DNA from: Actinomycetota bacterium | Lineage (GTDB): Bacteria > Actinomycetota > Actinomycetes > Nanopelagicales > Nanopelagicaceae | Length of the DNA stretch: 24,792 nucleotides | Direction: 5' to 3' | Assembly (NCBI GenBank): GCA_947480465.1 | Contig: CANKCT010000001.1 | Span: 1-24,792 of the forward strand | Translations under genes and position numbers: made by a program | Shown here: positions 6,658 through 14,883 of the stretch, in pieces | Layout: each line of letters starts with the position of its first letter | How positions within the stretch are numbered: the stretch's first letter is position 1 | Notes under the pieces: model-generated | The model's input: the letters and a program-made list of their open reading frames with translations, nothing else | What the model was told of the DNA's origin: nothing | Database searches by the model: none

Positions 6658-8145
6658 ATGTCTTCATCTCTTACCAGCGCTCCAATAAAACTTAGTTCAG
6701 CAATAATCGCTGATGCAATTGCGCTTGCCTATGTTCAAGATAGTTCAGGGGATTTTGTCTTTAAAGGGCCTGGAACGTTAATCCCAGACATTGAAAAATA
6801 CTTTGCAGTTAATTTAGTTGACGAGCTCTCCTTTTTCTCTCCAACTGGAAAAGTAGGCGAAATTTTTGAAATTCCCGTGAGTGCAGTTGATTCTGTAACA
6901 GAACGAATTTATTTAACTTCGATTGGCGATGCAACAACACAGTCTTTTCGAATTGCAGCTACTGCAATTGCGCGGAAAGTTCGCGGGAAAAATATCTCTG
7001 TTTACTCAGGTTGTGCTATCAATAAAGCTGACATAACAGCTCATGCAATTTCATTAACGATGGGCGCTTATCTGTGGAGTTTAAAGACTGAAAAACCCTC
7101 AGAATCTCCAGTTTTCATAGTAGCAACCAATGAAAAGGAAATAGTGGATGATGCAAATGTTATTGCGAAAGCAGTTGCGCGCGCTCGCGACTTGGTCCAT
7201 ACGCCTTCTAATATTAAAACTCCTGCGTGGATGGCTAGCCAAGCACAACTCTTCGCCAAAACAACGCGGCTAAAAGTAGATGTGTTAAGCGGTACTGAAT
7301 TAAAAGAGTTTGGAGGCTTGCGTGCAGTTGGAAACTCTTCACCAAAACCGGGGCCACGATTTATAGAGGTTTCTTACACACCAAAAAGTAATAGAAAAGT
7401 AAAGGCCCAGCTGCCTCATGTAGTTCTAGTAGGTAAAGGGATTACTTTCGATACGGGAGGAATTTCGTTAAAGCGCCCTTACGATTTAATGATTCCAATG
7501 AAATCTGACATGGCAGGAGCTGCTGCCATTCTTGCCACGCTTACAGCCTTAGAAGATTTACAGCCAAATGTCCGTGTTACTGCGCTCATGATGTGTGCGG
7601 AAAATGCTATTTCTGCGACAGCGCAGCGACCCAGCGATGTAATCACGCACTATGGTGGAACAACAGTTGAGGTCATAAATACCGATGCTGAAGGGCGTTT
7701 AGTTCTTGCTGATGGCTTAGCCTATGCCGACATTAATTTAAAGCCTGATTACTTAATTGATATTGCCACTCTGACTGGATCTGCAACTTTAGGTCTAGGC
7801 CGTCAATTTGCAGCTATGTATACGCGAGATGACAAACTTGCCGCACAGTTTGAAAAAGCTGGCACAGAATCAGGTGATCGAGTATGGAGAATGCCACTCA
7901 TTGATGACTATCAAGATTCTCTCAACAGTGACATTGCAGACTTTAACCATGATGCAAGTCATGCTAAATATTCTGCAGGTTCCGTCACAGCAGCTCTATT
8001 TCTTGAGCACTTTGCGGGAAAGCGTCGTTGGCTGCATCTAGACATTGCAGGTACGGGACGTAGTGATACAGATGCTGGAGAAAATCCAAAAGGCGGTACG
8101 GGTTACGGCGTTCGATTACTAACGCAGTGGATAATGTCTCTGTGA
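6658..8145 (+). CDS. pepA: Leucyl aminopeptidase, family M17 (PepA)
   Basis: This 495-residue cytosolic enzyme, of normal length for M17, removes N-terminal residues from peptides with two metal ions in a hexamer. The variable N-terminal domain runs to about 165. The catalytic domain has VLVGKGITFDTGGIS (256-270, metal ligands K260 and D265), MKSDMAGAAAI (281-291, catalytic K282 and ligand D284) and the signature NTDAEGRL (341-348, ligands D343 and E345, R347). All metal and catalytic residues are present. It is followed by an O-methyltransferase whose ATG shares one base with this stop (TGATG), so the two genes are cotranslated. It probably serves peptide turnover, a plausible trait for an oligotrophic heterotroph. 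Confidence 0.95.
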   Translation: MSSSLTSAPIKLSSAIIADAIALAYVQDSSGDFVFKGPGTLIPDIEKYFAVNLVDELSFFSPTGKVGEIFEIPVSAVDSVTERIYLTSIGDATTQSFRIAATAIARKVRGKNISVYSGCAINKADITAHAISLTMGAYLWSLKTEKPSESPVFIVATNEKEIVDDANVIAKAVARARDLVHTPSNIKTPAWMASQAQLFAKTTRLKVDVLSGTELKEFGGLRAVGNSSPKPGPRFIEVSYTPKSNRKVKAQLPHVVLVGKGITFDTGGISLKRPYDLMIPMKSDMAGAAAILATLTALEDLQPNVRVTALMMCAENAISATAQRPSDVITHYGGTTVEVINTDAEGRLVLADGLAYADINLKPDYLIDIATLTGSATLGLGRQFAAMYTRDDKLAAQFEKAGTESGDRVWRMPLIDDYQDSLNSDIADFNHDASHAKYSAGSVTAALFLEHFAGKRRWLHLDIAGTGRSDTDAGENPKGGTGYGVRLLTQWIMSL

Positions 8146-8771
8146 TGAAAATCGACCCGCACTCATATGCTGAAAGTTTTATTGCAGAAGATCACTTCAA
8201 ATCACAGGCGCGTGCGCGCGGAATCGAACTCGGTACGATAGACACAACACCAGGTGCCGGCGCATATCTTCGCCATTTAGCATTTACATTATCGGCACAA
8301 TCAGTCGTAGAAGTTGGTACTGGATCAGGAGTTGGCTCACTTTGGTTGCTCGATGGAATGCTGACAAGTGGAACTTTGACTTCCATTGATGATGAGATGG
8401 AACACACGCGAATTGCGAAATTAGCGTTTAACGATGCTGATATCGCACAAACCCGTTATCGCTTGATTACCAACTCAGTTCTAGATGTTATTTCAAAGTT
8501 GACTGACCGTGCGTATGACCTTGTTGTGCTTCGCCATAATCCCGAAGATCTTGCTTTTGTCATAGGTGAGGCGCATCGAATTTTAAGGAGTGGCGGGGCA
8601 CTCGTAATCGATAATTTCTTCGGTGGCTCTAAAGTCTGCGATCCTACGCAACGTGATGCAAAGACCGTCTCACTTCGAGATGCTGGGAAGATAATTAAAA
8701 GTGACACAGAACATTGGGTAAGTACGCTAATCACAACTGGAGACGGTTTGTTAGTTGCGACTAAGTTGTAG
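8145..8771 (+). CDS. O-methyltransferase, class I SAM-dependent (Rv1220c-like)
   Basis: This 208-residue protein has VVEVGTGSGVGSLWLL (54-69) as the SAM-binding glycine loop, DDEMEHTRIA after strand 2, YDLVVLRHNPED as the motif around strand 4 and GGALVIDNFF near the end. This is the plan of the O-methyltransferase_3 family. The ATG at 8145 overlaps the pepA stop (TGATG); a GTG 18 bases upstream is less likely. In the family the strand-4 segment normally has an Asp-rich metal site (DadK.Y); here it is LRHNPED, so metal-dependent catechol-type chemistry is doubtful. In M. tuberculosis the homologue is next to sigE, rseA and htrA; here htrA follows after 12 bases with no sigE. Confidence 0.85.
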   Translation: MKIDPHSYAESFIAEDHFKSQARARGIELGTIDTTPGAGAYLRHLAFTLSAQSVVEVGTGSGVGSLWLLDGMLTSGTLTSIDDEMEHTRIAKLAFNDADIAQTRYRLITNSVLDVISKLTDRAYDLVVLRHNPEDLAFVIGEAHRILRSGGALVIDNFFGGSKVCDPTQRDAKTVSLRDAGKIIKSDTEHWVSTLITTGDGLLVATKL

Positions 8772-8783
8772 CAGAATAAATCT

Positions 8784-9905
8784 ATGATATTTCCACGGAA
8801 TAAGAAATCTGAGATTGCACCTGCCTGGTGGGAATCTCCAAGAAGCAGAACTGCACCCCGTGCAAATATTGCATTTATAGCACTCTTAGCTGGAAGTATC
8901 GGGGGATTACTGGGCTCTACCGCGACAGGTGGAACTCTTTTTCAGAATGCGAATTTAGTGTCATCAACAAGCGTGATAGAAAGAGCACCAGATTCCGTAG
9001 CCGGTATAGCCGCACGAGTTTTACCGTCCGTCGTATCAATAACAACACGTACAAGTGATGGTGGCGGAACAGGTTCTGGCTTTGTTATCGATAGTTCTGG
9101 CTATATTTTAACTAATAACCATGTGATTGCATCTTTCGCTCAAACTGGTGGCACTTTGCGGGTCACGCTCAATAATGGCGATGTCTATGACGCAACCATT
9201 GTTGGCCGCGACTCATCGTATGATTTAGCAGTATTAAAAATTCGAGCCACAAATTTAGTGGCACTTCAATTTGGAGATAGTGACAAAGTTGCTGTTGGCG
9301 ATCCAGTTATTGCAATTGGTTCTCCATTAGGACTATCTGGCACAGTAACACTTGGAATAATTAGTGCAAAAGATCGCCCGGTAACTGCAGGAGAGTCTTC
9401 GACTGAAAACTCATTTATCAATGCGTTGCAAACTGATGCCGCAATTAATCCAGGTAACTCTGGTGGGCCTTTGGTTGATTCAACTGGTGCAGTCATTGGC
9501 GTTAACTCAGCAATTGCATCACTTGGTTCGACATCTCAGACAGGTTCGATTGGACTAGGTTTTGCGATTCCAATTAATCAAGCGCGTAAAACCGCAGATC
9601 AACTAATCAAAAACGGTAAAGCGACGTATCCAATTCTGGGAGTTTCGCTAGATATGAATTTCACTGGATTAGGTGCACTTGTAGCTAAGTCAAATTCAGG
9701 AGTCATGGCCGGTGGTCCAGCGCAAAAAGCAGGTCTTAAGCCAGGTGACATTATTATTAAATTTGAAAATCGAGATATCTCTGCAGCTGAAGAGCTCATC
9801 GTTGCAGTCAGATCAAAGAATGTTGGTGACGTAGTCACAGTAAAATACATCCGTGGAAAGACAGAGTTCTCAGCCACAATGACTCTAGTTGCAGCAAAAG
9901 ACTAA
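8784..9905 (+). CDS. htrA: HtrA/DegP-type membrane-anchored serine protease with PDZ domain
   Basis: The 373-residue protein has a short cytoplasmic N-terminus, one membrane segment (about 28-46, IAFIALLAGSIGGLLG), a trypsin-like domain and one C-terminal PDZ domain (about 284-365). The catalytic triad is complete: H113 in LTNNHVIA, D147 in SSYDLAVLK, S226 in NPGNSGGPL. GTGSGFVI and the IGLGFAIPI segment are standard for the family. It should face outside the membrane and degrade or chaperone damaged exported proteins. The cytoplasmic tail is very short compared with mycobacterial HtrA. The start ATG is 12 bases from the preceding stop and has no clear Shine-Dalgarno. tatB follows after 27 bases, linking quality control with protein export. 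Confidence 0.93.
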   Translation: MIFPRNKKSEIAPAWWESPRSRTAPRANIAFIALLAGSIGGLLGSTATGGTLFQNANLVSSTSVIERAPDSVAGIAARVLPSVVSITTRTSDGGGTGSGFVIDSSGYILTNNHVIASFAQTGGTLRVTLNNGDVYDATIVGRDSSYDLAVLKIRATNLVALQFGDSDKVAVGDPVIAIGSPLGLSGTVTLGIISAKDRPVTAGESSTENSFINALQTDAAINPGNSGGPLVDSTGAVIGVNSAIASLGSTSQTGSIGLGFAIPINQARKTADQLIKNGKATYPILGVSLDMNFTGLGALVAKSNSGVMAGGPAQKAGLKPGDIIIKFENRDISAAEELIVAVRSKNVGDVVTVKYIRGKTEFSATMTLVAAKD

Positions 9906-9920
9906 CGGCTCAGTTGAAGA

Positions 9921-9926
9921 TAGGCT
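9921..9926 (+). promoter_or_regulatory. Internal -10 hexamer TAGGCT for tatB
   Basis: TAGGCT ends six bases before the tatB ATG at 9933, in the 27-base gap after htrA. This predicts that tatB-mrp can be transcribed as a leaderless message independently of htrA. Confidence 0.5.
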
Positions 9927-9932
9927 CTGCAC

Positions 9933-10238
9933 ATGTTCTTTGATATCGGCGCTGGAGAACTCGCTGGCCTTGCTATTTTGGCGATGATTTTAGTTGGTCC
10001 TGAGCGATTACCTAAGGTTGCCGTTGAGGCGGCTAAGTTGTTAAAAAAACTTCGGAATTTGTCACAAATTGCAACTACTGAGTTAAAAGAAAACCTAGGG
10101 CCTGGATTTGAAAATCTGCAACCTGCAGATCTTCATCCAAAAACTTTTGTTAAAAAGCAGTTAGCAGATCTCATGGAGGAAAAACCGGTGACCAAGACGA
10201 AGCGCCCTGAGGCACGGATTGATCCAGAACTCATATGA
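9933..10238 (+). CDS. tatB: Sec-independent protein translocase TatB
   Basis: This 101-residue protein has a short N-terminal membrane helix (about 8-21, GELAGLAILAMILVG), the hinge VGPERLPK (21-28) with the conserved Glu near the helix and GP/RLP motif of TatA/B, then an amphipathic helix (29-65, VEAAKLLKKLRNLSQ) and a polar tail. The GxGEL start and the LGPGFENL stretch resemble mycobacterial TatB (Rv1224), which also follows htrA. TatB forms the twin-arginine receptor with TatC. A TatA identity is less likely because of tail length and context. Its stop overlaps the mrp start (ATGA), so the two are translationally coupled. Confidence 0.88.
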   Translation: MFFDIGAGELAGLAILAMILVGPERLPKVAVEAAKLLKKLRNLSQIATTELKENLGPGFENLQPADLHPKTFVKKQLADLMEEKPVTKTKRPEARIDPELI

Positions 10239-11356
10239 ATCTGCTTGATCAGATTGCAGAGGCGCTCACTGCAGTACAGGACCCCGAACTTCATAGATCT
10301 ATCACCGAACTTGGAATGGTGGATGATTTAAATGAAGACGATGGAAATGTTTCCATAACACTGCTGCTAACTATCTCTGGCTGTCCTATGCAGGATCGAT
10401 TAAGGACTGACATCACCAATGCGGTTTCTGCAATCACAGGTGTCAAGAGTGTGAATTTAAATTTTGGGGTGATGTCGCAGGAACAGCGCGATAATGTTAA
10501 GAAAATTATGCGCAATGGTCGAGAAAAGTTCATTCCATTCGCACAACCTGACTCACTGACACGCGTTATTGGAATTGCATCTGGTAAAGGTGGGGTCGGA
10601 AAATCTTCCGTGACAGCCAATCTGGCTGTTGCTGCGGCCAATAAGGGGCTCCGGGTTGGAATCCTAGATGCTGACGTCTACGGTCATTCGATTCCACGTC
10701 TCATGGGACTAATGGGGCAGCGTCCAACTGCCATCGATCAAATGTTTATTCCACTCGAATCTTTTGGCGTAAAGACTGTTTCAATGGAAATGTTTAAGCC
10801 AGAACGTAGCGATGCAGTTGCTTACCGCGGTCCGTTACTGCATAGAGTCCTTGAACAACTGCTCTCTGATGCTTATTGGGGCGATTTAGATTTACTTCTC
10901 ATCGATTTGCCACCAGGGACTGGTGATTTAGCAATCTCACTGGGACAGTTGATTCCAACATCAGAGATATTGGTCGTCACGACTCCACAAGTGGCTGCTG
11001 CCGAAGTAGCCGAGCGCGCAGGCCGAATAGCTCATCAGATACATCAGCAAGTAATAGGTGTTATAGAAAATATGTCTGAGTACATCGATCCCACATCTGG
11101 TGTAGTGATTTCGCTCTTTGGAAGTGGCGGAGGTGAAGAGACTGCCAAACGACTTTCTCAATTGGTCGGTAGTGATGTTGCCCTTTTAGGAAAGATTCCA
11201 TTTAGTGTTGATCTGCGATTAGGAGGCGATGCAGGAGTTCCTGTAGTTATTTCCGATCCAGATTCTCCAAGTGCAGTTGCACTTAATGGCATTGCGGAAA
11301 AGCTAATAAAGCGAAGCAAGTCTTTATTAGGAGTCAGACTTGGAATCGCTACGTAG
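10235..11356 (+). CDS. mrp: Mrp/ApbC family P-loop ATPase, Fe-S cluster carrier
   Basis: The 373-residue protein has an N-terminal MIP18/DUF59 domain (1-85) containing SGCPMQD (C50) and a MinD-like ATPase domain with deviant Walker A SGKGGVGKS (116-124), then DADVYGHSIPRLMG and DLPPGTGD. The C-terminal CxxC that bridges the dimer Fe-S cluster in E. coli Mrp is absent: after GVIENMS come EYIDPTSGVV and FGSGGGEE with no Cys. As I recall, mycobacterial Mrp (Rv1229c) lacks it too, so this is a lineage trait and not a mutation. It delivers or scaffolds Fe-S clusters in the cytosol. It starts in the ATGA overlap with tatB. The 3' end overlaps the convergent DUF1003 gene by 30 bases. Confidence 0.92.
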   Translation: MNLLDQIAEALTAVQDPELHRSITELGMVDDLNEDDGNVSITLLLTISGCPMQDRLRTDITNAVSAITGVKSVNLNFGVMSQEQRDNVKKIMRNGREKFIPFAQPDSLTRVIGIASGKGGVGKSSVTANLAVAAANKGLRVGILDADVYGHSIPRLMGLMGQRPTAIDQMFIPLESFGVKTVSMEMFKPERSDAVAYRGPLLHRVLEQLLSDAYWGDLDLLLIDLPPGTGDLAISLGQLIPTSEILVVTTPQVAAAEVAERAGRIAHQIHQQVIGVIENMSEYIDPTSGVVISLFGSGGGEETAKRLSQLVGSDVALLGKIPFSVDLRLGGDAGVPVVISDPDSPSAVALNGIAEKLIKRSKSLLGVRLGIAT

Positions 11357-11821
11357 TTCTGAAACTACTTCTTTTGCCAAATCTGAAAGTTCACCACGCA
11401 CAAAGTCACGAGTTGCAACTTCTCCCAGTGAAATTCTTAGTGCAGCTATCTCGCGAGTTAAGTATTCAGCATCAGCAATACTTCGTTCATTTCGCGCACG
11501 ATCTTCATTGAGTTGGATTCGATCTCGATCGGCCTGCCTATTTTGTGCAAGCAAGATTAACGGGGCAGCATACGATGCTTGCAATGAAAGAATTAACGTT
11601 AAGAAAATAAAAGGATAGTCATCAAAGCGCAGCTCTTTAGGTGCAGTGGTGTTCCAAAGTACCCAACTAAAAACAAAGATGGTCATATAGACCAAGAAAC
11701 GTGCTGTTCCTAAGAATCTGGCAAAACGTTCTGACAAGCGGCCAAAAGTTTCAGGATCAAAGTTTGGTCGCAAAGAGCGTCGGGTTTCGCGAGGTGTATC
11801 TAAACCGAAGTTACGTGCCAC
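11327..11821 (-). CDS. DUF1003 family membrane protein
   Basis: This 164-residue protein has two hydrophobic segments (about 38-58 LGTARFLVYMTIFVFSWVLW and 69-92 YPFIFLTLILSLQASYAAPL). They are followed by LLAQNRQADRDR and a long charged, probably coiled-coil helix (97-160). This is the DUF1003 plan. The GTG start at 11821 has an excellent AAGGAGG seven bases upstream that lies inside the last codons of the CBS gene, so the two are an operon, as in M. tuberculosis next to Rv1232c. Function is unknown; the fixed pairing with a Mg-sensing-type cytoplasmic protein suggests a joint role in ion homeostasis or membrane signalling (inference). Confidence 0.85.
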   Translation of the reverse strand: MARNFGLDTPRETRRSLRPNFDPETFGRLSERFARFLGTARFLVYMTIFVFSWVLWNTTAPKELRFDDYPFIFLTLILSLQASYAAPLILLAQNRQADRDRIQLNEDRARNERSIADAEYLTREIAALRISLGEVATRDFVRGELSDLAKEVVSELRSDSKSDS

Positions 11822-11823
11822 AA

Positions 11824-13095
11824 CTAACCCTCCTTATATGAGACAGGTGATTTCTCACGATGGTCATGACGCCAGTTTTCCGGCAATAAGTGATCGAGAA
11901 CATCGTCGACAGTAATAGCCCCGAGTAAACGGTCATTTGCATCCAGAACAGGTAAGGAAAGCATGTTATAGCTCGCTAAGTGAGAGGAAACTTCATGCAG
12001 AGATGCATCTGGCTTCACGCCCCTGGAATGGGTATCGACAATAGAACCTAACAAGGTTGAAGGTGGTTCGCGTAGTAAACGCTGGTAATGGACTGTACCT
12101 ATGAATCGACCTGTTGGAGTTTCAAGAGGTTGCCGTGCGATAAAAATCTGGGATGCCAAGGCGGGAGAAATTTCTTTTTGACGAACCGCTGCTAGTGCAT
12201 CTGCTACTGAATAATCAGCGCTCATAACTATAGGTTCTGTTGTCATCATTCCACCTGCGGAATAATCCTCATAAGTCATAAGGCGAAGAACATCTTCAGC
12301 ATCTTCTGGCTCCATGAGTTCTAACAATGCCTCAGCTCGCTCTTGACCTATTTCGCGCAACAAATCAGCAGCGTCATCGGGATCCATTTCACCAAGGACA
12401 TCTGCAGCACGTTCGCCCTCAAGTTCTGCAAGAAGTGCGACACGGTCATCCTCATCCATCTCTTCCAATACATCTGCAAGACGTTCATCAGCCAGCGCAC
12501 CTGCAACTTCAACGCGTCGCTTTGCAGGAAGATCCTGAAGCACTGTTGCTAAATCAGCAGCTCGCAGATTTGCTAAAGTTAAAAGTAGGTTTGTAACACC
12601 TTGATTTTGTTCTGTGTGGGCAAAGCCAATCACATCTTCCCAAGCGACAGTTGATGTTGCACCTTTGCGTCGAAATCCGCGACCCGAACGCATGATGTGT
12701 ACTCGCGAGATTAACCAATCGCCTGAGTAATTTTGCTCCATTGCCATGTCTTCAACGACCACAGCCTCATCAGTAGCAATTAATGTGATTGAACGATCTA
12801 ACATGTCACCAAGAACTAAAACTTCACCTGGGCGAGTTTCGTATCGACGCATGTTAAGTAGTCCAGTAATGACAACTGCGCCACTTTCAATGGACGTAAC
12901 ACGAGTTATTGGAACAAAAACACGACGTCGCAGTGGAACTTCAACAACTAATCCCAGAATTCGTGGTGGAAGGTTATTTGTGCGCAGGGTCGCGACAGCA
13001 TCCCGCACCTTTCCTACTGGATCACCATTTGGGTCAAAGACCGCAGTGCCTGCAAGACGGGCGAGAAATACTCGGTTCAGGAGATTTCCGCTCAT
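11824..13095 (-). CDS. PRC-barrel / MgtE-N / tandem CBS protein without channel domain
   Basis: The 423-residue soluble protein has two PRC-barrel-like modules (about 8-80 and 88-160). An acidic helical MgtE N-terminal domain follows (178-280, repeats such as ADVLEEMDEDDR, ADVLGEMDPDDA and AEDVLRLM), then two CBS domains (about 285-345 and 352-405). MgtE transporters have MgtE-N and CBS domains as a cytosolic Mg2+ gate ahead of five membrane helices; here there is no hydrophobic segment at all, so this is the sensor part alone, like M. tuberculosis Rv1232c. It may sense Mg2+ or adenine nucleotides and act on another protein, perhaps the DUF1003 partner. The ATG at 13095 has TACCCT six bases upstream and no Shine-Dalgarno, so it is probably leaderless. 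The 3' end supplies the ribosome-binding site for the DUF1003 gene. Confidence 0.88.
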   Translation of the reverse strand: MSGNLLNRVFLARLAGTAVFDPNGDPVGKVRDAVATLRTNNLPPRILGLVVEVPLRRRVFVPITRVTSIESGAVVITGLLNMRRYETRPGEVLVLGDMLDRSITLIATDEAVVVEDMAMEQNYSGDWLISRVHIMRSGRGFRRKGATSTVAWEDVIGFAHTEQNQGVTNLLLTLANLRAADLATVLQDLPAKRRVEVAGALADERLADVLEEMDEDDRVALLAELEGERAADVLGEMDPDDAADLLREIGQERAEALLELMEPEDAEDVLRLMTYEDYSAGGMMTTEPIVMSADYSVADALAAVRQKEISPALASQIFIARQPLETPTGRFIGTVHYQRLLREPPSTLLGSIVDTHSRGVKPDASLHEVSSHLASYNMLSLPVLDANDRLLGAITVDDVLDHLLPENWRHDHREKSPVSYKEG

Positions 13096-13117
13096 GGGTT
13101 AAGGGTACCTTTCTCTT
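13096..13117. promoter_or_regulatory. Overlapping divergent leaderless promoters, MgtE-N/CBS gene and EamA gene
   Basis: The gap is 22 bp. The minus-strand -10 TACCCT occupies 13102-13107 and ends six bases before its ATG. The plus-strand -10 TACCTT occupies 13106-13111 and ends six bases before the ATG at 13118. The two hexamers share the bases TA at 13106-13107, and the region AAGGGTACCTTT (13101-13112) is palindromic except for one pair. Neither gene has a Shine-Dalgarno. Only one polymerase could load at a time. Confidence 0.65.
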
Positions 13118-14041
13118 ATGAGTACGGGCGAACAATTGCAGAATGGCCAACATATCCGTGATAGCCATACGGCAATACCTGCACGCCCAGACTTGATGCG
13201 ATTAGGACTTGGAATTATTGGAATTGGGACATCGGGTCCTCTCATCGCAATGAGTGCGATGCCCATACCGACCTTGATTTTCTGGCGTAATTTAGGTGGG
13301 TCGCTCCTGACTTTGCCATTTGCACTCCGTCATCAACGCCAACGCAGTGGAATTAAATGGGCGATTGTTGCCGGATTTATCTTAGCGATGCACTTCATCG
13401 GATTTTTCTTAGCGATGCGATGGACCACGGTTGCCGCTGGAACTGCACTCGTTGCATTGCAGCCAATATTCGCTGCTCTTTTTGTAAAAATGAGTGGAGG
13501 TCATATTCCTTCGAAAGCTTGGCTCGGAATGGTTGTGAGTTTTACCGGTGTATTGCTCATATCTGGAGTTGATTTAAACATTTCTCTTAAAGCATTTCTA
13601 GGAGATATTGCTGCACTTATTTCTGCAGCTTTGGCAGCTCTCTACATGATGGCTGGTTCTAGAGCGCAGAGAACAATTGAAACAACTACGTATACAACTG
13701 TTTGTTATTTTGTTTGTGCACTAACTGCGCTTCCTATTGTGCTCTTATCCGGCTATTCACTCTTTAACTACTCTGCTCGTGAGTGGTGGATATTATTAGG
13801 GCTAATTCTTGGAGCACAGATCCTTGGTCATACAATGTTTAATTCTGTTCTTAAACGCGTATCACCAGCAATCGTTTCGCTTATTATTTTCTTTGAAGTT
13901 CCGGTTAGTTCAGTCCTAGCTATTTGGTGGATGGGTCAAAAACCTCCACTCGGAATTCTTCCCGGAATTGCCTTAATTTTGGGCGGATGTGTATTGGTGG
14001 TCACTCGAACACGCAATAGTCAGAAAGAAAGCACACCATGA
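13118..14041 (+). CDS. EamA/DMT-superfamily transporter
   Basis: This 307-residue protein contains about ten hydrophobic segments in two EamA repeats (about 27-160 and 168-300), with a polar 25-residue N-terminal tail. LIAMSAMPIPTLIFWRNLGG and MHFIGFFLAMRWTTVAAGTA in the first half, and PAIVSLIIFFEVPVSSVLAI in the second, are typical of DMT exporters of metabolites and amino acids. The substrate cannot be read. The ATG at 13118 is leaderless-type (TACCTT six bases upstream); an alternative later Met would lose only part of the tail. Its TGA overlaps the next ATG (ATGA), beginning a three-gene chain with the PHP and MarC genes. Confidence 0.85.
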   Translation: MSTGEQLQNGQHIRDSHTAIPARPDLMRLGLGIIGIGTSGPLIAMSAMPIPTLIFWRNLGGSLLTLPFALRHQRQRSGIKWAIVAGFILAMHFIGFFLAMRWTTVAAGTALVALQPIFAALFVKMSGGHIPSKAWLGMVVSFTGVLLISGVDLNISLKAFLGDIAALISAALAALYMMAGSRAQRTIETTTYTTVCYFVCALTALPIVLLSGYSLFNYSAREWWILLGLILGAQILGHTMFNSVLKRVSPAIVSLIIFFEVPVSSVLAIWWMGQKPPLGILPGIALILGGCVLVVTRTRNSQKESTP

Positions 14042-14883
14042 TTGATTTACATACGCACACGAATAAAAGCGATGGAACTGATTCTCCACGGGAACTTGTG
14101 AATAAAGCCATTTCTATGGGCATGAAAGTCCTTGGAGTGACTGACCACGACACTACTTCGAGCTGGCAAGAGGCTATCGACTCTGTGCGCGGAGATATTT
14201 CTTTAGCGTTAGGAAGTGAGATTTCTTGCCTAACCGATGAAGGTACAAGTGTGCATATGTTAGGCCTGCTCTTTGATGGGCAACATCAAGAGATGCAGAT
14301 AATGCTTGAAGAAACGCGCGACGGACGCTTGCCTCGAATGAGAAAAATGATTGAAAAAATGCGCGCAGCAGGCATGGATATCAGCATGAGTGATGTTGAA
14401 GCTGCACGCCCAGCTGGGGCAACGTTAGGCCGCCCACATCTCGCCGATGCATTAGTTAATAAAGGCATCATAAAATCTAGAGATGAAGCATTTCAAGGAA
14501 TGCTCAATAACGACTCGGTCTTTTATGTTTCGCATGCAGCACCCACTCCTATAGAAGCAATAAAAATGATCCGAAGTGCAGGGGGAGTTGCCGTGATTGC
14601 TCATCCTCTTGCTTCACTTCGTGGACACAGTTTGGATGTATCTAGTTTTCAGGAATTAGCAGATGCTGGCTTGCATGGAATCGAAGTTGATCACCGTGAT
14701 CAAAGCCCAGATGAGCGCACCATGTTGCGTGTAATTGCCCAAGAGTTAGGCTTAGTTGTAACTGGTGCTAGCGATTACCATGGAAACGGTAAACTAAATT
14801 CATTAGGTGAGTTTCTTACGGCACCCGATCAGTGGGAAAAGCTAGAGTCTCTAGCACTTGAGCGACGGGTAGTGAGAGCATGA
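14038..14883 (+). CDS. PHP-domain phosphoesterase (RNase AM / nucleoside-bisphosphate phosphatase-like)
   Basis: The 281-residue protein begins MIDLHTHTNKSDG with the first PHP metal motif HTH (5-7), then VTDHDTT (35-41, second motif DHD), GSEISCL (E ligand), VIAHPLAS and TGASDYHGN near the C-terminus (the last metal motif). All the usual PHP metal ligands are visible. The size and the SDGTDSPREL start match the YciV/TrpH group, which hydrolyses 3',5'-nucleoside bisphosphates or trims RNA 5' ends. It lies in the cytosol. It is joined to EamA upstream and MarC downstream by ATGA overlaps, so the three proteins are made together. The functional link among them is not obvious. Confidence 0.88.
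   Translation: MIDLHTHTNKSDGTDSPRELVNKAISMGMKVLGVTDHDTTSSWQEAIDSVRGDISLALGSEISCLTDEGTSVHMLGLLFDGQHQEMQIMLEETRDGRLPRMRKMIEKMRAAGMDISMSDVEAARPAGATLGRPHLADALVNKGIIKSRDEAFQGMLNNDSVFYVSHAAPTPIEAIKMIRSAGGVAVIAHPLASLRGHSLDVSSFQELADAGLHGIEVDHRDQSPDERTMLRVIAQELGLVVTGASDYHGNGKLNSLGEFLTAPDQWEKLESLALERRVVRA

Noticed and set aside
10235..11356. Loss of the C-terminal CxxC in Mrp as a sign of a broken gene.
   Set aside because: As recalled, actinobacterial Mrp proteins commonly lack it; all ATPase motifs and the DUF59 domain are intact.
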